From positions 1 to 64,000 of the forward strand of contig CAZLDQ010000001.1 of assembly GCA_964558295.1 (NCBI GenBank): a stretch of 64,000 nucleotides of DNA, in the 5' to 3' direction. This document shows, in pieces, positions 6,281-18,120 of the stretch. The position numbers and the translations under genes are program-made. The notes under the pieces are model-generated. The model was not told the DNA's origin and did no database searches. It was given only the letters and a program-made list of their open reading frames with translations. Origin of the DNA: JBDKTH01 sp964558295 (GTDB lineage: Bacteria > Planctomycetota > Planctomycetia > Pirellulales > Thermoguttaceae). Every line of letters starts with the position of its first letter. Positions within the stretch are counted from its first letter, which is position 1.

Positions 6281-9097
6281 GTGACCGCCACTAGCAATCA
6301 ACCTTGTCGCTATGTCGTCGGAATCGACCTGGGCACGACCAACTCGGCCGTCTGCTATGTGGATACGAGCGAGGAGCCCTGGCAGGTGCGCACCTTCCCT
6401 GTGGTACAGTTGGTGGCCCCGGGGGTGGTGGAGTCGCGTGAGACGCTGCCGTCATTTCATTACCAGCCTGCCCCAGGGGAATTGTCGCCCGACGCGCTGA
6501 GACTCCCCTGGAGTAAGCAGCCCCCCGACCATGCGGTCGGTTTTTATGCGCGGGACCACGGAACGCTCGTGCCAGGTCGCTTGGTCGTTTCGGCCAAGTC
6601 ATGGCTGAGCCATTCGGGGGTCGACCGTACGGCCCCGATTCTACCTTGGCATGGTGTGCCTGACGTGGACCGGCTGTCGCCGGTTGAGGTCAGTAGCCGC
6701 TATTTGGCCCATATCCGTGATGCCTGGGACGCGAAGTTCCCCCAGTTTCCGTTGGCCGAGCAAGATCTTGTGCTGACCCTGCCGGCCTCGTTCGACGAAG
6801 TTGCCCGGGAACTGACCGTAAAGGCCGCCGCCCAGGCAGGTCTCCCCAGGGTCGTGTTGATTGAAGAGCCTCAGGCCGCCTTCTATGCCTGGATTTACAA
6901 ACATACCCACGATTGGGAGCAGCGGGTCACGCCGGGACAGAAGATCTTGGTCTGCGATATCGGGGGCGGTACCAGCGACTTCACGCTGATTCGCGTGCGC
7001 AGCGAGCCGGACGGGAGGATCCGCTTCCATCGTGTGGCCGTAGGGGAACATCTGATTCTCGGTGGCGACAATCTCGATCTGGCCCTGGCCCATCACGTCG
7101 AACGAAAGCTACGAGGCGAGGGCAAGCTCGAACCGCGTCAATGGGCCGTCCTGGTCCGTACCTGCCGACAGGTCAAAGAGACTCTCCTAGGCAACCACGC
7201 GCCGTCACAGTTAACCGTCAACCTCCCCGGAACGGGAGCCCGGCTCATCGGCGGTGGGATTCAAGTCGAAGTCACCCAGGATGAGGTGCGGGAACTGCTG
7301 TTGGAAGGCTTCTTCCCTCAAGTTCGCCTGGATGCCAAGCCGGTCAGTCGCCGTTCGGGATTTCAAGAATTTGGTTTGCCCTACGCCCCCGAACCGGCGA
7401 TTACCCGCTACCTGGCCGCTTTCCTCACCGCCCATCGGCATGTGGCTCTGGAGGAGACGGAAACGGCCACCGACCATGACCCGGCCCGGCCGGATATCGT
7501 CCTGTTTAACGGCGGCGTTTTTGAGTCGTTTGTATTGCGCGACAAGCTCTTGGAAGTGTTGACCTCCTGGTTCCGCGGTCCCGGACACGAAAACTGGAAG
7601 CCGGTGGTCCTCGATAATGACCGACTCGACTTGGCCGTTGCCCGAGGGGCCGCCTACTACGGCATGGTGCGTCGTGGGCAAGGTGTGCGCATCGCGGCCG
7701 GACTTGCCCGAACGTACTACATCGGCGTCGAAAGCGAACCGCCCACGGCCGTCTGTCTGGTGCCGGCCGGGGTGGAACCGGGGCACGACGTCGATCTGAC
7801 CGAACGACGGTTTGAACTGCGGATTTCCGAGCCGGTGGAATTTCCGCTCTATGTGTCGAGCCTCCGCCTGACCGACCGGCCGGGCCAAGCAGTGCCCTTC
7901 GATCGCGAGCAGATGACGCCCCTGCCGCCGATCCGCACGGTGCTCAAAACCCGCAAGCGGAACGCGACGGGCCGGATTTCCGTGAACCTGCACGCCCGAC
8001 TCACGGAGATCGGCACCCTGGACCTCTGGTGCAGCGAACGGGAAGGCCGCGGCAGTTGGCGTCTGCAGTTCGACGTGCGTTCCGCCACGCAAACCGACGT
8101 AGCTGCCCACGAAACCGCAGGCGAGCAACTCGGCGTGTTCGAAGAAGAAACCTGGCAGGAAATCCAGCAGCAAATCGTCGCCACGTTCGGCCCCCAAGGC
8201 CACGAAACGCCGGAAGGCTTAGTCAAACGGCTTTCTGAGACGACCGGAATGAATCGTCGCGATTGGCCGCCGTCGCTGTTGCGTCGAATCTGGGAGACGT
8301 TGATGGAAGTCGAGGCCGGTCGGCGGCAAAGTCAAGTCCACGAGGCCCGCTGGCTCAACCTTCTTGGGTTTGCCCTTCGCCCCGGCTATGGGCTGGCGGT
8401 TGACGACTGGCGCGTTGCGGAGACTTGGCGAACGCTTCAGGGAAACCTGATTCATCCGACGGCGATGTGCCGCGCCGAGTGGTGGATTCTCTGGCGGCGA
8501 ATCGCCGGTGGCTTGACGGCTGGCCAGCAGCAAGCCCTCGCTGACCCGCTCCTGGCTCCGATTCGAGCCACACACCGACAAATGACGACCGGCAAGGGAC
8601 GCGGAGCGGACTTTAACCCCGGTTCCCACGAAGGCGCCGAGGTATGGCGTCTCTTGGGCTCGCTTGAATTACTCACAGGAACGACAAAGATCGAATTAGG
8701 CAACATGCTCCTCGATCTTCTCCCCAAACGCAAGTTGGAAACGGTTCGGCCTGCGATGGCCTGGGCTCTCGGCCGGCTCGGGGCACGCTTGCCTCTGTAC
8801 GGTCCGCTCAACACGGTCGTTCCCGTGGAGTCAGCCGCCGATTGGGTTCAGAGACTGATGGATTTCGGCAGCAACGACGCAATGGTCCTGTTGGCCGTGA
8901 TGCAGATCGCCCGCAAGACCGACGACCGCTATCGCGATCTGCCGGAGAAACTGCGCACCAAGGTAGTCGATTGGCTCCTTGGCCGCGAGGCCCCAAGGCA
9001 TTTTGTCGAATTGGTCGAGTGCGTTGGGCAGTTGGATACCGAAGAGCAAGGCCTGGTGTTCGGCGAGGCTCTGCCCAAGGGATTGCGCATGCAGTGA
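6281..9097 (+). CDS. Hsp70 family protein with long C-terminal extension (DUF3731-like)
   Basis: This 938-residue protein has an Hsp70 ATPase half with GIDLGTTNSAVCYV (about residue 14), VCDIGGGTSDFTL (about 224), LGGDNLDLALAH and VLFNGGVFESF. It then extends about 330 residues beyond the 1286 paralogue. The extension is mostly helical with many Trp/Arg (RRIWETLMEVEAGRR, WWILWRRIAGGL) and matches the description of the DUF3731 domain attached to some bacterial Hsp70-like proteins. The GTG at 6281 is the only start that leaves the ATPase fold complete. Function is unknown. With DUF2760 and the shorter paralogue it looks like a three-part chaperone-like set, although this copy is separated from the others by the carbamoyltransferase operon. 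Confidence 0.82.
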   Translation: MTATSNQPCRYVVGIDLGTTNSAVCYVDTSEEPWQVRTFPVVQLVAPGVVESRETLPSFHYQPAPGELSPDALRLPWSKQPPDHAVGFYARDHGTLVPGRLVVSAKSWLSHSGVDRTAPILPWHGVPDVDRLSPVEVSSRYLAHIRDAWDAKFPQFPLAEQDLVLTLPASFDEVARELTVKAAAQAGLPRVVLIEEPQAAFYAWIYKHTHDWEQRVTPGQKILVCDIGGGTSDFTLIRVRSEPDGRIRFHRVAVGEHLILGGDNLDLALAHHVERKLRGEGKLEPRQWAVLVRTCRQVKETLLGNHAPSQLTVNLPGTGARLIGGGIQVEVTQDEVRELLLEGFFPQVRLDAKPVSRRSGFQEFGLPYAPEPAITRYLAAFLTAHRHVALEETETATDHDPARPDIVLFNGGVFESFVLRDKLLEVLTSWFRGPGHENWKPVVLDNDRLDLAVARGAAYYGMVRRGQGVRIAAGLARTYYIGVESEPPTAVCLVPAGVEPGHDVDLTERRFELRISEPVEFPLYVSSLRLTDRPGQAVPFDREQMTPLPPIRTVLKTRKRNATGRISVNLHARLTEIGTLDLWCSEREGRGSWRLQFDVRSATQTDVAAHETAGEQLGVFEEETWQEIQQQIVATFGPQGHETPEGLVKRLSETTGMNRRDWPPSLLRRIWETLMEVEAGRRQSQVHEARWLNLLGFALRPGYGLAVDDWRVAETWRTLQGNLIHPTAMCRAEWWILWRRIAGGLTAGQQQALADPLLAPIRATHRQMTTGKGRGADFNPGSHEGAEVWRLLGSLELLTGTTKIELGNMLLDLLPKRKLETVRPAMAWALGRLGARLPLYGPLNTVVPVESAADWVQRLMDFGSNDAMVLLAVMQIARKTDDRYRDLPEKLRTKVVDWLLGREAPRHFVELVECVGQLDTEEQGLVFGEALPKGLRMQ

Positions 9098-9101
9098 AGC
9101 C

Positions 9102-9130
9102 TGCCCCCCCCCCTTGCTTCGCCGGGGGCA
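9102..9130 (+). terminator. GC-rich hairpin after the long Hsp70 gene
   Basis: TGCCCCC (9102-9108) pairs with GGGGGCA (9124-9130), 5 bases after the Hsp70 stop, followed by a pyrimidine-rich stretch ending in TTTTT. A plausible intrinsic terminator; part of it is a run of ten C. Confidence 0.4.
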
Positions 9131-9277
9131 ATCCGTTCTCTCTCCCTTTTTGCGGGCTTTGGTATGCGACGTGCAATTCTCTGCTGAACATTCGCATCGG
9201 CTCGTGCATGTCGTGTGCCGTGACAGACAGCCACGCACTGGGTTTTCCAACTCTCAGGGGTCCCCCGGAGGCCGCGT

Positions 9278-9457
9278 ATGGATCTTTTATGGTGGGCAAC
9301 CTTCGCCCTTGTCGTCGCGCTAATTGCCGGAGCCATGGGGTTCAGCGGTGTTGCTACCCCCACGACCAAGGTTGCCAAAGCCCTGTTTGGCATCTTCCTG
9401 GTGGTCTTCCTCGTACTCCTGGCACTGGCGGTTCTCAGGGGAACAGCCCTCTTCTGA
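9278..9457 (+). CDS. DUF1328 family small membrane protein (YtjA-like)
   Basis: This 59-residue protein begins MDLLWWATFALVVALIAG and has two transmembrane helices (about 5-25 and 34-55) separated by GFSGVATPTTKVAKALF. The helix, GF.G.A, AK..F and second-helix pattern is the hallmark of DUF1328. GGAGG lies 7 bases before the ATG. It appears to be a single-gene unit between the Hsp70 terminator and the pentose genes. Relatives are envelope or stress-associated peptides of unknown biochemistry. Confidence 0.8.
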   Translation: MDLLWWATFALVVALIAGAMGFSGVATPTTKVAKALFGIFLVVFLVLLALAVLRGTALF

Positions 9458-9651
9458 GATCCGACGCCAGGCGAAACGACCGACAGCAGATCGCGTTCGG
9501 GGAAAACCGTCGGACGAAGGTTACGCGTCTAAGTGGCGTGCCAAGCCCTGTTGGGGGGTGCTTGCGAAGTCCCAGAAAAAGGACTAAGTTGGCATCGCCC
9601 CCTTGGTCATGCTAGTCATAATACGCATCCAGGCGAATGAAGGAAGAATCT

Positions 9652-11355
9652 ATGCCTCCGTCTCCCAAGCGGTATGCCCTCGGTGTCGACTACGGAACCA
9701 ACAGTGTGCGTGCTTTGATCGTGGATGTGGCCGATGGGACGGAAATCGCCACGGCGGTCTACGACTATCCGAGTGGCGAGAAGGGCGTGTTGCTGGCAGC
9801 CAAAGATCCGAACCTTGCCCGCCAAAACCCGGCCGACTATATCGAGGGGTTCTTCCAGTCGGTTCGCGCAGCTCTCCGCACGGCCAAAAAGCAACCCGGT
9901 TTCTCGCCCGCCAACATCGTCGGCATTGGCGTCGATACCACAGGCTCCACGCCGATCCCGGTGGATCGCAGCGGCCAGCCCCTGGCGTTCCAATCCCGAT
10001 TCAAGAAAAACTTGGCCGCACAGGCTTGGCTTTGGAAGGATCACACTTCCCATGCCGAGGCGGCGGAGATTACCGACAAGGCTCGGCAACTGGATATGCC
10101 CTACCTGTCCAAGTGTGGTGGCACCTACAGTTCCGAGTGGTATTGGTCCAAGATCCTTCACTGCAAGCGGACCAGCCCCCAGGTCTTCACGGCGGCTTAC
10201 GGCTGGGTGGAACTCGCCGACTTCGTCCCCGGCTATCTTACGGGTCGGCTTGACCCGACGATCATCCCCCGCGGGATTTGTGCCGCGGGACATAAGGCGA
10301 TGTACAACGACCAGTGGGGAGGGCTGCCCAGCGAAGAATTCCTCGCCCGTCTCGATCCCGAGCTTGTGCCGCTTCGCCGCCGCTATGCGAGTCCGGCCGT
10401 CTCCGCCGACCATAGGGCAGGCGAGTTAACCGAGGAGGTGGCTCGCCGGATCGGGTTGCCGGCAGGGATTCCTGTAGCGGTCGGCGCGTTTGATGCCCAT
10501 GCGGGAGCGGTCGGCGCTGGGGTCAAGCCGGGCACCCTCGTTAAGATCATTGGCACCAGCACCTGCGACATGATGGTCGCCCCCATGGATCAACCGCTGG
10601 CCGACATCCCCGGACTGTGCGGGATCGTGCCCGGTTCGATCCTTCCTGGCCTGTATGGTCTGGAAGCGGGACAGTCTGCCGTCGGTGACATCTTCAACTG
10701 GTTCGTCACATCCCTGGCCCCCACACAGTACACGGCCAAGGGCGATCCCCATGCGAATCTCACCGAAGCGGCCGCCAAACTCAAGCCGGGTGAAAGCGGA
10801 CTTCTCGCCCTCGATTGGAACAACGGCAACCGCACAATCCTCGTCGATCCGCGGCTCACGGGCCTCTTGATCGGGCAGACGCTTCACACCACAGCCGCGG
10901 AGACCTATCGGGCTTTGATCGAAGCCACCGCGTTTGGTGCTCTGACGATCATCAAGCGATTTGAAGAATACGGTATCGAGGTCAACGAAGTGATCAACTG
11001 CGGCGGAATCGCTGAAAAGAACCCCTTTGCCATGCAAGTGTATGCCGATATCTGCAACCGCCCGATGAAGGTCAGCCGCTCAGCGCAGACGTGTGCCCTG
11101 GGCGCGGCGATTTTCGGAGCGGTCGTCGGCGGGGCCTACAAGACCACCGAACAGGCCCAGAGACGCATGACCGGTGTGAAGTCCAAGGTCTTCCGCCCCA
11201 ACAAGGCCGCCGCGGCCGTTTACGCCGAACTCTACCGACTCTATCGCCAATTGCACGACCATTTCGGTCTCCCGGGCCATGCCGACAAGCAAGGGCTCTA
11301 CGGCGTAATGAAAGACCTGATCGCCCTCCGCGACCGTGTGCGGCAGGACGCATAA
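9652..11355 (+). CDS. araB: Ribulokinase
   Basis: This 567-residue FGGY-family carbohydrate kinase matches full-length AraB. It has the ATP-binding start YALGVDYGTNSVRALI, GVDTTGSTPIP, GAFDAHAGAVGAGV and INCGGIAEKNPFAMQ near the C-terminus. It phosphorylates ribulose in the cytoplasm, giving ribulose 5-phosphate. The start at 9652 is preferred over an in-frame ATG at 9637 because AAGGAAG sits just upstream of 9652. It is first of three same-strand genes with the 4-epimerase and a zinc dehydrogenase. No araA isomerase and no AraC/GntR regulator is in the window. Confidence 0.9.
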   Translation: MPPSPKRYALGVDYGTNSVRALIVDVADGTEIATAVYDYPSGEKGVLLAAKDPNLARQNPADYIEGFFQSVRAALRTAKKQPGFSPANIVGIGVDTTGSTPIPVDRSGQPLAFQSRFKKNLAAQAWLWKDHTSHAEAAEITDKARQLDMPYLSKCGGTYSSEWYWSKILHCKRTSPQVFTAAYGWVELADFVPGYLTGRLDPTIIPRGICAAGHKAMYNDQWGGLPSEEFLARLDPELVPLRRRYASPAVSADHRAGELTEEVARRIGLPAGIPVAVGAFDAHAGAVGAGVKPGTLVKIIGTSTCDMMVAPMDQPLADIPGLCGIVPGSILPGLYGLEAGQSAVGDIFNWFVTSLAPTQYTAKGDPHANLTEAAAKLKPGESGLLALDWNNGNRTILVDPRLTGLLIGQTLHTTAAETYRALIEATAFGALTIIKRFEEYGIEVNEVINCGGIAEKNPFAMQVYADICNRPMKVSRSAQTCALGAAIFGAVVGGAYKTTEQAQRRMTGVKSKVFRPNKAAAAVYAELYRLYRQLHDHFGLPGHADKQGLYGVMKDLIALRDRVRQDA

Positions 11356-11394
11356 AGGGTGGCCGAAAACGTATTGGAGAAAGGTTGGTCAGAG

Positions 11395-12048
11395 ATGAAG
11401 CTGATCGAACTTCGTGAAGAAGTCTGTTACGTCAATAAGATGCTGCCGGTCACGGGCCTCGTGACCATGCACTCGGGCAACGCCAGCGGTCTGGACCGCG
11501 AGAGCGGACGGCTCGTGATCAAACCGTCGGGAATCGACTACGACCGGCTCACGCCCGATGATCTGGTGGAGGTCGACTTGGCGTCGGGCGAGGTGCTCCA
11601 CGGCTCGCTACGTCCCAGCGTCGACTTGCCGCATCACCTCTACCTCTATCGCAACATGCCCGGAGTGTGTGGTCTCATTCACACCCACAGCAACTACGCC
11701 ACGGCCTTTGCCGCCCTCGGCAGGCCGATCCCCTTATGCCTGACGGCCATCGCCGATCAGTTTGGCGACCAGATCCCCTGCACGCCGTATGTGGACAATG
11801 AAGCCGATCATATCGGTCAGGCGATTCTGAAGTGCCGCACTCGGGCTCCGGCCGTGCTGCTGCAGAATCACGGCGTGTTCGCCTGGGGTAAGACGCCCCG
11901 CGAGGCGCTCAAGACGGCCGTCATGACGGAGGACGTGGCTAAGACCGTGCACCTGGCCCTGCAACTCGGCCAACCGCGGGAGATTCCAGCCGCAGAGGTC
12001 CAAAAATGGTACGATCGGTACCGGTTCGGCTACGGACAACACTCATAG
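11395..12048 (+). CDS. araD: L-ribulose-5-phosphate 4-epimerase
   Basis: This 217-residue class II aldolase-fold enzyme converts L-ribulose 5-phosphate to D-xylulose 5-phosphate. Visible are MHSGNASG and KPSGIDY (phosphate/substrate binding), the zinc-site set D77, H96 and H98 (SVDLPHH, IHTHSN), QNHGVFAWGK (H159), and a C-terminal YGQ near the expected catalytic tyrosine region. The ATG at 11395 has GGAGAAAGG upstream and gives the family start; a GTG at 11359 would add 12 residues. It lies 39 bases after araB. It is slightly shorter than E. coli AraD. Confidence 0.9.
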   Translation: MKLIELREEVCYVNKMLPVTGLVTMHSGNASGLDRESGRLVIKPSGIDYDRLTPDDLVEVDLASGEVLHGSLRPSVDLPHHLYLYRNMPGVCGLIHTHSNYATAFAALGRPIPLCLTAIADQFGDQIPCTPYVDNEADHIGQAILKCRTRAPAVLLQNHGVFAWGKTPREALKTAVMTEDVAKTVHLALQLGQPREIPAAEVQKWYDRYRFGYGQHS

Positions 12049-12064
12049 GAGGTCATGGTCAACC

Positions 12065-13189
12065 ATGCTCGCCGCTCGGCTTTATGGCCCGCAGGATATC
12101 CGCGTGGAAGAAGTCCCCTGTCCCGGTGAACCACCGCCAGGCCATGCGCTGATTCGTGTCACGACGGTTGGAATCTGCGGCAGCGATCTGCACACCTACC
12201 GCCAGGCGAGCATTGGCAACACGGCCTTGAAAAGTCCGCTGATCCTGGGGCATGAGTTCAGCGGAATCGTCGAAGCCGTGGGACTTGGCTGCGTTGATGG
12301 CTACGGCCAGCCGCTGCATGAAGGTGTACCCGTGGCAGCAGATCCAGCCAGCCCCTGTGGGCAATGTGAATTGTGCCAGGCTGGGCATCCGAACCTTTGT
12401 CAACAGATTCACTTCTGTGGCCTGTGGCCCGATCACGGGGCACTTTGCCAGTGGCTCCACCTGCCGGCGAAAAACTGCTTCCCACTGCCTGCCCGGCTCG
12501 ACGAGGTCGCTGGTGCGATGCTCGAACCGCTTGGCGTGGCCATTCATGCGGCCGACCTGGCCAAAATCCGCGTCGGCCAGAGCGTAGCGATTCTCGGGGC
12601 TGGACCGATCGGCCTGTGTATCCTTCAGATGGTCAGGCTCAGCGGCGCCGGACCGGTTTTCATCTCCGACCGCCTTCCCTGGCGTGTCGAACTGGCTCGA
12701 CGTCTCGGAGCCACCATGGCCTTGTGCGATGGGGGGCAAGACCTCGTCGCCGCAGTTCGCAAGGCCACAGGGGGACGCGGTGTGGACGTTGCCATTGAAG
12801 CGGCCTGGAGCGGCGAAGCGGTCGAAGCGGCCGCCGAAATGCTGGTCCCCGGCGGCCGGTTGGTTATCGTGGGAATCGCCGAGGACGATCGGCTTTCGCT
12901 TCGTCACTCCACCGCACGCCGCAAGGGGCTGACCATCAAAATGGCCCGCCGCATGAAGCATACCTATCCCCGGGCCATCCGTTTGGCTGAGTCTGGATCT
13001 GTCGACCTCCACGCTCTCGTCAGCCACCACTTCCCGCTGACGCAAACGAAGGAAGCGTTCGCCCTGAACGCCGCCTACGCCGAGGGGGTCGGCAAGGTGG
13101 TGATCGATGTGCAAGCCCTTCCAGCAGCCCAGCCGTCACCCGGTAAAGTAGAGATACGCCGCGGCGATTGCCGCCAGGACCATCCCTGA
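12065..13189 (+). CDS. Zinc-dependent medium-chain dehydrogenase (polyol/threonine dehydrogenase type)
   Basis: This 374-residue MDR enzyme has catalytic-zinc ligands C38 (VGICGSDLH), H63 and E64 (LGHEFSG), structural-zinc cysteines 98, 101, 104 and 112 (CGQCELCQAGHPNLC) and the nucleotide-binding ILGAGPIGLC. It most resembles sorbitol/polyol or threonine dehydrogenases. Behind araB and araD, a polyol substrate yielding a ketopentose is attractive but unproven. AGGAGG (12047-12052), overlapping the araD stop, drives the ATG at 12065. The last 18 codons overlap the convergent symporter gene, and the tail after KVVIDV looks like read-on sequence antisense to that gene, not conserved domain. Confidence 0.85.
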   Translation: MLAARLYGPQDIRVEEVPCPGEPPPGHALIRVTTVGICGSDLHTYRQASIGNTALKSPLILGHEFSGIVEAVGLGCVDGYGQPLHEGVPVAADPASPCGQCELCQAGHPNLCQQIHFCGLWPDHGALCQWLHLPAKNCFPLPARLDEVAGAMLEPLGVAIHAADLAKIRVGQSVAILGAGPIGLCILQMVRLSGAGPVFISDRLPWRVELARRLGATMALCDGGQDLVAAVRKATGGRGVDVAIEAAWSGEAVEAAAEMLVPGGRLVIVGIAEDDRLSLRHSTARRKGLTIKMARRMKHTYPRAIRLAESGSVDLHALVSHHFPLTQTKEAFALNAAYAEGVGKVVIDVQALPAAQPSPGKVEIRRGDCRQDHP

Positions 13190-15061
13190 CGCAAACACGT
13201 CGCCCCAGTTCCAACTGCGTCGCGACTGCAACCGCTGCTCTTCGGTAACCGTGCCATACGTCAGCCCGCGAATGCTCTCCGGCGACGGAGCCGCGGTCAG
13301 CAGACTGACCAGCACCATCACGACCGACGAGACCAGGAAGATCACCACGCTGTAGTACTGGAAATAGGTGTTGTTGACAATCCAGAGCAACGACCCCTCT
13401 GCGTAGCCGTTCTTGAATCCGTCGATCCCCAAGGCAACGGGCGTGTCGATGGCCAACCGGAAGACGCCCATCAGGAAGCCGACCACCAACGCCGCCAAAC
13501 AACCTTTGCCATTGAGCCGCTTGAAGAATACGCCGAGGAAGAAGACCGCAAAGATCGGCGGGGCCAGATAACCTTGAACCGACTGCAGGTAGTAGTACAA
13601 CCCGTTTTGCCCGCGAATCACTGGAATCCATAACAGGGCGATCAGCACCATCACACTCGTGGCAAGCCGTCCCATCCACACCAATTGGGCTTGCGAGGCC
13701 TTGGGCTGGAATTTCTGGTACAGATCCATCGTGAACAGCGTGGAGCAGGCATTGAAGGCTCCGGCCAACGAGCTCATCAGCGCGGAGAGAAGCCCGGCCA
13801 CGACAAGGCCCCGGACTCCTACGGGCAAAATGTGCTTGACCATCAAGGGAAAAGCGGCCTGACACTGGTCAGCCACCGGTTTCCCGTCCACCACCAGGTT
13901 CTCCAGGCCGCGGTAGCCGTTCTTGGCCAGCACGAAGCAGATCATTCCCGGGATAATGAAGATGGCCACTGGCAATAGTTTCATGAAGGCGGCAGCGATG
14001 CTTCCCCGCCGAGCGATTGTCTCGTTGGAAGCCGCTAGGGCTCGTTGCACAATGTATTGGTCGGTGCACCAATACCAGAGGCCGACGATCGGGGCACAAA
14101 CCAGCATCCCAAGCCAAGGAAAATGGTGGTCGGCACTGAAATACCAGGCCATCCGGCCGGTTTCCCGAACCGGTTCCCAGGTGCCTTCCATTCCGGCAGG
14201 CACCAGGGGACGCCAAAGGTTGAACATCTCCGAGCCGCACTGCTGACGCAAGACATCCCACCCCCCCAGCTCGATCAGCCCGAACACGGTCACCATCGCC
14301 GAGCCGATAATGAAGATCATCGTCTGCAGTGTATCGGTATAGGCCACCGCACGCAGGCCGCCCAAGACCGTGTAGAGGCCGGTCAGTACGACGACCACCA
14401 CGGAGCCGATCCAAAAGGCATCTAACACCATAATGCCCAGATCGAGGCGGATTTCTGGCAGGAGCGTGTAGAAGACCACGCCCCCGGCAAAGATCCCCAC
14501 GGCAAGCTTGGTGACCACATAGGCCACCAGCGAGATGATCGAGAGCATCCAACGGGCGGCCGGCGAAAACCGCTTTTCGAGGAACTCGGGCATCGTGTAG
14601 ACCATCGACCGCATGTAGAACGGTACGAAGACCCAGGCCAACACCAAGAGACACCAGGCGTGGAGCTCGTAGTGGGCCATGGCCACCCCGTCCGTGCAGC
14701 CCGAGCCAGCCAAACCCACGAGATGCTCCGAACCGATGTTCGAGGAAAAGATCGACGCGGCCACAATGAACCAGCCGAGGTTACGCCCGGCGAGAAAGTA
14801 ATCGTCGGCCGTATCCTTGTTGCGCAGGATCGCCCACCAGGTGATTCCAAACAGGAGGACGAAGTAGCCGGCGATTACGATCCAGTCGAGGGTGGCCAGT
14901 TGTCCGCTCCCGACGGTCGAGAAGACGCCGGTGGTCGTCGACGGTGCAACCACGGTTGCCGCCGGCTGACTCGCCGAATCCGACCCGGCAATCACCGGAC
15001 TCCCGCACATGACGCACACCAGATAGGCCACCACGCCGAGCAATCCCACAGACCGGATCAT
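13136..15061 (-). CDS. Sodium/solute symporter (SSS/SLC5 family)
   Basis: This 641-residue membrane protein starts with a signal-like hydrophobic stretch (about 4-25), then about thirteen more helices. Family marks include GRNLGWFIVAASIFSSNIGSEH, GLAGSG...GVA near the first core helices, and MPEFLEKRF, as in SGLT-type sugar transporters. The ATG at 15061 has GGAGGGA upstream and was preferred over an ATG 15 codons earlier. The gene is convergent with the pentose genes and overlaps the dehydrogenase by 54 bp, so sodium-coupled uptake of the sugar or polyol used by araB/araD is likely. Substrate cannot be read from sequence. Confidence 0.88.
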   Translation of the reverse strand: MIRSVGLLGVVAYLVCVMCGSPVIAGSDSASQPAATVVAPSTTTGVFSTVGSGQLATLDWIVIAGYFVLLFGITWWAILRNKDTADDYFLAGRNLGWFIVAASIFSSNIGSEHLVGLAGSGCTDGVAMAHYELHAWCLLVLAWVFVPFYMRSMVYTMPEFLEKRFSPAARWMLSIISLVAYVVTKLAVGIFAGGVVFYTLLPEIRLDLGIMVLDAFWIGSVVVVVLTGLYTVLGGLRAVAYTDTLQTMIFIIGSAMVTVFGLIELGGWDVLRQQCGSEMFNLWRPLVPAGMEGTWEPVRETGRMAWYFSADHHFPWLGMLVCAPIVGLWYWCTDQYIVQRALAASNETIARRGSIAAAFMKLLPVAIFIIPGMICFVLAKNGYRGLENLVVDGKPVADQCQAAFPLMVKHILPVGVRGLVVAGLLSALMSSLAGAFNACSTLFTMDLYQKFQPKASQAQLVWMGRLATSVMVLIALLWIPVIRGQNGLYYYLQSVQGYLAPPIFAVFFLGVFFKRLNGKGCLAALVVGFLMGVFRLAIDTPVALGIDGFKNGYAEGSLLWIVNNTYFQYYSVVIFLVSSVVMVLVSLLTAAPSPESIRGLTYGTVTEEQRLQSRRSWNWGDVFASGMVLAAIAAAYLYFTG

Positions 15062-15216
15062 GCACGTCCCTCCGCCGTTGGCAAGACAATCTCCAGATCC
15101 CCACACGGTTCGTCAGTCTAAACGACCCGATGGAGAGCGCCAAGAGACTTGCCGACGCAACCTGCAACACGGGCCTAGGCAGCAGGCCTTGAGGGGGGGC
15201 AGAGGCAGGCCGCATA

Positions 15217-17691
<2,475 letters not shown>

Positions 17692-18063
17692 CCGCCCAGG
17701 TATCTGAATGCCAAGTTCAACGGGTTCAAGCTCAAGATTCCTGACGGCGATTGGATCGTGATGGCCAACGGCGACCGGATTCGTGTGCCACGCAACCAAC
17801 CGATCACTGCCATTGCGTCGGTCGGCAGTCTCCAAGAGGCGACATGGCCGACGCCCGAATTGCAGAGAACCGCCCAACGTCGCGTCTGCTTCGGCGAGAA
17901 GCGGACCTTCACGCTGGAGCCCCTGGAGGGCTACTGCCATCGCAAATCGCTTCCACCAGATCCCCGTTGCTTCATTGTCTCGGCAGGTTTGATCTGGTAT
18001 GTTGCGTTACAGGCGAAGAGATGTTGCCCTTCCACCGTGAGGATGCAACCACCCACCTCCTGA
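17692..18063 (+). other. Open continuation in the same frame after the WD40 stop
   Basis: Immediately after the TAG at 17689-17691 the same frame stays open for 124 codons to a stop at 18061-18063 (YLNAKFNGFKLKIPDGDW near its start, MANGDRIRVPRNQ later). Early codons keep the GC-rich third positions of a real gene; the later part does not. No SD-led start was found. It could be a decayed downstream gene, a former C-terminal extension, or chance. The rest of the gap to 18120 shows nothing further. Confidence 0.25.
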
Positions 18064-18120
18064 AGGCGGGGTGCTTCGCTTTGCATTTCCTTGTTGTTTC
18101 CAGGACTGGAGAGAGACGCC

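Noticed and set aside
7211..8203. 330-codon minus-strand frame
   Set aside because: Antisense to the long Hsp70 gene; no domain.
12059..13114. 351-codon minus-strand frame
   Set aside because: Antisense to the zinc dehydrogenase, which has all its metal and nucleotide motifs.
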